64,000 nt of DNA from NCBI GenBank assembly GCA_023436205.1, contig JAEZKC010000084.1, positions 1 to 64,000 on the forward strand. The letters run 5' to 3'. A model generated the notes under the pieces. That model had not been told where the DNA came from and searched no databases. It saw only the letters and a program-made list of their open reading frames with translations. Below, piece after piece: positions 59,540 to 64,000 of this stretch. Within the stretch, counting starts at the first letter, position 1; every line of letters begins with the position of its first letter. Both the position numbers and the translations under genes were made by a program. Source of the stretch: Fibrobacterota bacterium. GTDB taxonomy: Bacteria > Fibrobacterota > Chitinivibrionia > Chitinivibrionales > Chitinispirillaceae.

Positions 59540-61831
59540 TTATTTGTTCGGGTACTCAATTCTGGTATGAAATATACCTTGGAGCACAGGCATGAAGCCT
59601 TCTGTTATCTCGTTAAGGTCTCGTAAAGTCAGATTGCATTGATCTAATTGCGATGCAAGGAATTTATCTCTTATTATCTTTTTAACAAGTTCCCTGAGCA
59701 ATTTAGGGGAACTGCTCGCAAGGCTGCGGGAGGCTGCCTCAACTGAATCAGCCAACATAATTATAGCAGTTTCGCGATTCTGAGGTACCGGTCCGGGGTA
59801 ACGGAAATCTTTCTCCTGAACCTGTTTATGAGGATCCTGCTCCAAAGCCTTCTCAAAGAAGAAGGAAACTGTGCTGTTTCCATGGTGCTGAAGAATTACA
59901 TCTTGTATCACCTTGGGCAGGCGGTACTTGCGCGCAAGCTCAACCCCCTCCTTAACATGCGAGGAAATGATAAGTGCACTCATAGAGGGAGAAAGCTTAT
60001 TGTGACGACTTTTATCACCCAGGCAGTTTTCAACAAAATAATCAGATTTATCAATTTTGCCAATATCATGGTAATATGCCGCAACCCTTGCGAGCAGTGC
60101 ATTGGCCCCTATACGCTGGGCTGCGGATTCTGCCAGATTACCTACCAGAACGCTGTGGTTGTAGGTTCCGGCAGCCTCAATTGAGAGTCTCTTTAGAATC
60201 GGATGATTCATATCGGACAACTCAACAAGGGTCATATCTGTACTTATATCGAATAGTCTTTCAAAAAGAGGGGTGAGCATCATAGCAAGAAACATGGACG
60301 AAACAACACTTAAAAGAGCAAGTGTGAAATTCATAAAAACAACATTGATATCCTGCTTGTAGCCGATCAGGTGCCAGATGGATATGATAAGAATACTGAT
60401 GATAAAGATGGGCGGTATAGCCCTGAAAAAATGCCATCGATAGCGGATCTGATGAGTGACGAATGCACTTACAAGTGAAACTAGAAATGAATAGATGAAG
60501 AAGAATTGGTTGAAACCGGTAATGACACTGAAATATAAACTTACAAATAATCCCATTACGATTCCCAGATGGAGTCCGAACAGAATTGAACAGAGAATAG
60601 TGGCGGCACTAATCGGAATCAGATATTCTGGAATTGTATGCACCACTTCCTGTGTTTCGAACAATCGAGGCAGAATTTCCATTCCGATACGAATGACCAG
60701 CAGTTGAAAAACCAGTATCAGACTGAATGCAAGCAGGCTTTTAGTGTTCTTCACCAAAGAGGTCTGGAATTTTTTCAGATAGAAAGCCAGAAACAGAAGG
60801 GGAATGAGCACAAGGAGCAATCGTCCGAAGTTGCCGGCTGAAATCTTCCGTTTTTCGGCCACATTTTCCATTTTATCAAGTGCGATGTGGAGAGACCTGA
60901 GCTTCTGGATTATCTCGGGAGTGACCTCCTGGTGTTTTCGAACGATTTCGGTGTCTTTAATGACTTTACCGCTGATTTCAAGCACATCCTGGGCTGCAGC
61001 TTTTCTACGGTCCAGCGTCTGGGCCATGTTTACCTTGATATTAGGCGTAATGCAGGCAAAGAGAAGCTCATATACAGTGCTTAATGATTCATCATCCATT
61101 TTACGCTCGCGCTTGAGCCGTTTGACAACCTGTTCAAGAGCGATTTCCTTGACAGGTACGTCGCTTACCGCAACAGCACGCTCCTGATCACTGCGACGGA
61201 GATTGACAAATTTTTTATCATACTGCACGTTGATGTCGAAAGTGGTGTTGTACTGAGCGCGAAGTTCGCTCAGCTGCTCCGGAAGAGAGTAAAGCAGCAC
61301 CGAGGAAATTCCTCTGTCCATTAGAATAGTAAGCTGCTGAGATGCCACACTGAAAAGAGAACTCTTGCGTTGAAGTGTCTGTATTGCCCTTGCGGACAGC
61401 TCCCTCGATAATACACGCAGCTGATTATTCCGTACCGAATCGGCAGCATCCGTACCCAGCAACGCAAAAGAACTCTGCAGATCAGATAACTTCTTGAGAG
61501 CTTCGCTTCCCCCGTCGGAATCATAATCCATGACAAGAAGCACCTGGTCCATCGCCCTCTTTCTCTCCCGCTCAAGCTCTTCGGGCGACCTCACAATATC
61601 AAAAGTAAAAGGAGCAATTATGGTTTCCTTTGCCGCCACACCCGGCTTGGGAAGATCAAAAGGCTGCACGGTCTCATGGTAGGGAAACAACAACGAAAGA
61701 CATACAATTGTAAAAAGCAGAACCAGCAAAGGCGGTGTAATAAACGCAGGAACCTTAATCCTCAAGCCGGACGAAGGCCTTGGCACAACTGGTATACTTC
61801 GTGTTTCTTTTTTACGGAATAGATTAATCAT
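59540..61831 (-). CDS. pgpH: 7TM-HD phosphohydrolase, PgpH/YqfF type
   Basis: A 763-aa membrane protein, probably a c-di-AMP phosphodiesterase. The N-terminal membrane anchor (about 27-50) is followed by an extracellular 7TMR-HDED domain (about 50-340), seven transmembrane helices (about 345-545, for example LLVLIPLLFLAFYL), and a cytoplasmic HD domain with His588-Asp589 in YYHDIGKID and ILQHHGN. This architecture is the PgpH family signature. By homology it would degrade c-di-AMP, although a diadenylate cyclase is not in this window. It starts a few bases after the lipoprotein-downstream region, whose small ORF (61828-62115) is not considered real. Confidence 0.9.
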   Translation of the reverse strand: MINLFRKKETRSIPVVPRPSSGLRIKVPAFITPPLLVLLFTIVCLSLLFPYHETVQPFDLPKPGVAAKETIIAPFTFDIVRSPEELERERKRAMDQVLLVMDYDSDGGSEALKKLSDLQSSFALLGTDAADSVRNNQLRVLSRELSARAIQTLQRKSSLFSVASQQLTILMDRGISSVLLYSLPEQLSELRAQYNTTFDINVQYDKKFVNLRRSDQERAVAVSDVPVKEIALEQVVKRLKRERKMDDESLSTVYELLFACITPNIKVNMAQTLDRRKAAAQDVLEISGKVIKDTEIVRKHQEVTPEIIQKLRSLHIALDKMENVAEKRKISAGNFGRLLLVLIPLLFLAFYLKKFQTSLVKNTKSLLAFSLILVFQLLVIRIGMEILPRLFETQEVVHTIPEYLIPISAATILCSILFGLHLGIVMGLFVSLYFSVITGFNQFFFIYSFLVSLVSAFVTHQIRYRWHFFRAIPPIFIISILIISIWHLIGYKQDINVVFMNFTLALLSVVSSMFLAMMLTPLFERLFDISTDMTLVELSDMNHPILKRLSIEAAGTYNHSVLVGNLAESAAQRIGANALLARVAAYYHDIGKIDKSDYFVENCLGDKSRHNKLSPSMSALIISSHVKEGVELARKYRLPKVIQDVILQHHGNSTVSFFFEKALEQDPHKQVQEKDFRYPGPVPQNRETAIIMLADSVEAASRSLASSSPKLLRELVKKIIRDKFLASQLDQCNLTLRDLNEITEGFMPVLQGIFHTRIEYPNK

Positions 61832-61924
61832 TCAGAGCAACCGATGTAAAATGCAATTTTTTCGGTCCTGAATTGTTCCAGATCATCTGCAATAAGAACG
61901 CTCGCGCCTGTCTGGGTTTTGAGC

Positions 61925-61949
61925 GCCCCTTCGCACAAACCGAAGGGGC
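61925..61949. other. Perfect hairpin between lipoprotein and PgpH genes
   Basis: GCCCCTTCG and CGAAGGGGC form a perfect 9-bp stem with a 7-base loop. No T-tract follows on either strand, so it is not a standard terminator; it may be an mRNA processing or attenuating structure within the lipoprotein-PgpH transcript. Confidence 0.6.
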
Positions 61950-62011
61950 ATATATTAAAAGAAGCATCTCTGTCTGCAACGACAGTTCGGATGAAGACAA
62001 TCTGGGGCGAT

Positions 62012-62287
62012 TTACTGCTGGCCGTTCTCCAGCTCACTTTCCAGCCCCATTCTTTCCTGCCTGAGCTCGGAAAGTTTTCTCTCGGCACTTTCGGCAGCTG
62101 TACGAGCTTCCTCAAGTTTGGCTTTCTCCTCCTGTGTCATCTTCTTGGTGCTCTTTGCAGGTGCAGAGCCACCACTAACTCCTGCTCCACCACCACCGGT
62201 CTTGGCACCGCCACAGCCGGCAATTCCCATAGTCATAACCACCGACATAACAAGCACTAGGCGGCCAGCCATCTTCATCCTCGACAT
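62012..62287 (-). CDS. Small lipoprotein with C-terminal coiled coil
   Basis: A 91-aa exported lipoprotein. The signal (MSRMKMAGRLVLVMSVVMTM) ends in the lipobox IAGC; the mature protein has a Gly/Ala/Ser-rich linker and a charged coiled coil (about 48-88, MTQEEKAKLEEARTAAESAE). GAGGAGG precedes the ATG at 62287. It is transcribed from a good sigma-70 promoter and may lead the PgpH-HAMP transcript. Short lipoproteins of this kind often act as outer-membrane spacers; no specific function is known. Confidence 0.8.
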   Translation of the reverse strand: MSRMKMAGRLVLVMSVVMTMGIAGCGGAKTGGGGAGVSGGSAPAKSTKKMTQEEKAKLEEARTAAESAERKLSELRQERMGLESELENGQQ

Positions 62288-62345
62288 CCTGAGGTCCTCC
62301 TCTAGAGTATATAATCGAAAAAAAGTCTCAATAACAATAACTAGA

Positions 62346-62374
62346 ATAATAATTTCTAAGGGGGCTCAAGTCAA
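62346..62374 (-). promoter_or_regulatory. Sigma-70 promoter of the lipoprotein gene
   Basis: TTGACT (62374-62369) and TATTAT (62351-62346), 17 bases apart, each match 5 of 6 consensus bases. Transcription would start near 62339. Confidence 0.7.
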
Positions 62375-62401
62375 GGAATTGCTGAACCGCTCCCATTCAT
62401 T

Positions 62402-64000
62402 TCAAATCACCTTTATGCCCAACTCCCGAAGCTGATCCTCCGAAACCACATCGGGAGCATTATCCATCAAGGAAATCCCCGCACTGGTCTTGGGGAACGG
62501 GATCACATCACGAATACTTTCCAACCCAAGCATAAGCATTGCGAGCCTGTCCAGTCCGAAGGCTATTCCCCCGTGAGGCGGAGCGCCAAAGGAAAGCGCA
62601 TGAAGAAGGAATCCAAACTTCTCCTCAGCCTCTTCCCTGCTAATGCCCAAAAGGTCAAATATTCTCTGCTGAATTTCGCGATCATGTATACGGATACTGC
62701 CACCACCCACTTCAGTACCATTCAGAACTAAATCATACGCTCTTGAACGGGATTTGTAATACTCATCCCCCATCAGCATTGTCACATCTTCCGGTACCGG
62801 AGCGGTAAAGGGATGATGCACTGACGTATAACGATTTTCCTCTTCGCTGAATTCAAACAGTGGGAATTCGTTTACCCATAGAAAATTGAATTCCCCTTTA
62901 TTGATAAGATTTTTCATGCAGGCGACCTCCAGGCGAAGCTGACCCATCGAAGAAAAACTCACTTTTTCGGTATCAGCAACCATGAAAATCATATCACCAA
63001 CTTGAGCCTGCAGAGAATTCTTGAGATCAGCAATCTCTGTTTCTGAAAGAAATTTGGCACTTGGCCCCTCAAGACCCTGTTCCGTTACTCTGAGCCAGAC
63101 AAGGCCCTTAGCTCCATACTTACCCACATGAGAAGTAAGCCCATCGATTACTTTGCGGGAAAAATCCGCACAGGCCTTGGCACACAGGGCCACAATATGC
63201 CCGCCACTGGCGATCACAGACTGGAAAACCTTGAATTCCGAACCGGAAAACTTTTGAGTGACATCCTGAAGTGGCAAACCGAAACGCAAATCCGGCTTGT
63301 CACATCCATACCTGTGAAATGCCTCCTTATAAGTCATTCGTGGAAATGGAGTCTGAATATCCAGCCCCAGGCAATTTTTGAAGGTAACTTTCATGAGTCC
63401 TTCAAATATGGAGTAGATATCCTCTTCACTAATAAAAGAGAGCTCCGCATCTATCTGTGTGAACTCCGGCTGGCGATCAGCCCGAAGGTCTTCGTCACGA
63501 AAGCAGCGGGCGACCTGAAAATATCGCTCAAAACCGGCAACCATCAGAATCTGCTTGTAGGTCTGAGGGGATTGCGGGAGTGCATAGAATTTGCCTTTGT
63601 TGACTCTACTGGGGACTAGAAAATCTCTGGCTCCCTCTGGAGTGCTTTTCATGAGAATGGGGGTTTCGATCTCTATAAACCCGTTCTCCCACATGTACTT
63701 ACGAACTTCCATGGCAATTTTATGCCTAAACATGATATTGTGCTGCAAACCTGGTCTTCTAAGATCCAGATACCTGTAACGGAAACGGAGCTCTTCCGAT
63801 TCTGAGGCTTCAGGATCATTAATATGAATAGGAGGGGTTTGAGACTGATTGATCAGTTCCAATGCCGAAACTGAGACCTCAACCTCCCCGGTTTTCATAC
63901 GGGGATTCACCATGTTTTCAGGACGTTTCTGAACTGTCCCACGAATGGCAATCACATATTCATGCCGGAGTTTTGAAGCCTCCTCGGTCAGCTGAGGATG
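62402..64000 (-). CDS. aspS: Aspartyl-tRNA synthetase (5' end beyond the window)
   Basis: Charges tRNA-Asp (and tRNA-Asn in some species) with aspartate. The frame is open to the last base of the window, where it reads HPQLTEEASKL, part of the OB-fold anticodon domain; the start codon lies outside. Landmarks: RYRYLDLRRP, CFRDEDLRADRQPEFTQIDAE (motif 2), the GAD insertion (about the middle, VWLRVTEQGLEGPSAKFLS) that marks bacterial AspRS, and GIAFGLDRLAMLM (motif 3). The C-terminus is ELGIKVI. It is 3.9 kb from the tRNA-Asp gene. Confidence 0.97.
   Translation of the reverse strand, partial: HPQLTEEASKLRHEYVIAIRGTVQKRPENMVNPRMKTGEVEVSVSALELINQSQTPPIHINDPEASESEELRFRYRYLDLRRPGLQHNIMFRHKIAMEVRKYMWENGFIEIETPILMKSTPEGARDFLVPSRVNKGKFYALPQSPQTYKQILMVAGFERYFQVARCFRDEDLRADRQPEFTQIDAELSFISEEDIYSIFEGLMKVTFKNCLGLDIQTPFPRMTYKEAFHRYGCDKPDLRFGLPLQDVTQKFSGSEFKVFQSVIASGGHIVALCAKACADFSRKVIDGLTSHVGKYGAKGLVWLRVTEQGLEGPSAKFLSETEIADLKNSLQAQVGDMIFMVADTEKVSFSSMGQLRLEVACMKNLINKGEFNFLWVNEFPLFEFSEEENRYTSVHHPFTAPVPEDVTMLMGDEYYKSRSRAYDLVLNGTEVGGGSIRIHDREIQQRIFDLLGISREEAEEKFGFLLHALSFGAPPHGGIAFGLDRLAMLMLGLESIRDVIPFPKTSAGISLMDNAPDVVSEDQLRELGIKVI

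Noticed and set aside
61828..62115. Open frame of 95 codons ending in an ATGA overlap with pgpH
   Set aside because: Its first third overlaps the lipoprotein gene out of frame, the rest has no proper start or ribosome site, and the product resembles nothing; only the ATGA overlap speaks for it.
1..64000. Search for CRISPR arrays, phage structural blocks and toxin-antitoxin pairs
   Set aside because: No array of evenly spaced direct repeats, no phage operon and no recognisable toxin-antitoxin pair was seen; the only mobile-type gene is the RAYT.

Overview
The window looks like a chromosomal segment from a Gram-negative, probably anaerobic polysaccharide degrader of the Fibrobacterota (Chitinispirillia-like) or a near relative in the FCB group. 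This is an inference from gene content: secreted GH9 and GH5 cellulases and CBM11-like proteins that end in a short Fibrobacter/T9SS-like C-terminal domain, PorV-like and other outer-membrane barrels, FlgD-Ig and carboxypeptidase-regulatory repeats, a V/A-type ATPase with a DUF2764 subunit, and a DUF3098 protein. No rRNA gene is present to settle the phylum.

Layout. 1-6.9 kb: a small unknown gene under a consensus sigma-70 promoter; cytoplasmic GH13 (behind a good sigma-54-type promoter) and cytoplasmic GH5; an RNase D-like exonuclease; a GT4 glycosyltransferase; a SEC-C protein; a secreted DUF1573 protein. 7-14 kb: two related type IV pilin-like modules on the minus strand (membrane protein with a YAGxLC motif, PilV-like, PilW-like in one copy only, PilX-like), with a plus-strand pair between them (GerW/YtfJ-like protein and a beta-helix protein). 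14-21 kb: RlmD-type methyltransferase, S41 peptidase, ribulose-phosphate epimerase, and a three-gene phosphosignalling operon. 21-29 kb: a V-type ATPase operon E-DUF2764-A-B-D-I-K whose K subunit carries all five residues known to bind Na+ in Enterococcus NtpK. 29-31.6 kb: an orphan Hpt protein and treZ. 31.7-36 kb: an A+T-rich patch with a subtilase, a Bacteroidetes-like S74/tail-fibre-type protein and a frame-disrupted winged-helix regulator. 36-44.4 kb: a small charged protein, a response regulator, the operon GH5-GH9-CBM protein (minus) and a divergent tandem-CBM protein. 44.4-45.8 kb: a REP-associated (RAYT) transposase flanked by REP-like palindromes. 45.8-53.3 kb: a three-gene outer-membrane/secreted operon. 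53.5-64 kb: HU, XerD, MBL hydrolase, MurB, a GAF/HD-GYP protein, tRNA-Asp and tRNA-Val, DUF3098, a HAMP membrane protein, a PgpH-type HD phosphohydrolase, a lipoprotein and aspS (cut by the window end).

How it fits together: external cellulose is cut by the exported GH5/GH9 enzymes and bound by the CBM proteins; cytoplasmic GH5, GH13 and TreZ act on imported or stored glucans. The predicted Na+-coupled rotary ATPase would suit an anaerobe or alkaliphile. The least explained parts are the duplicated pilin modules with their embedded GerW/beta-helix pair, the 7.5-kb outer-membrane operon, and the A+T-rich subtilase patch.
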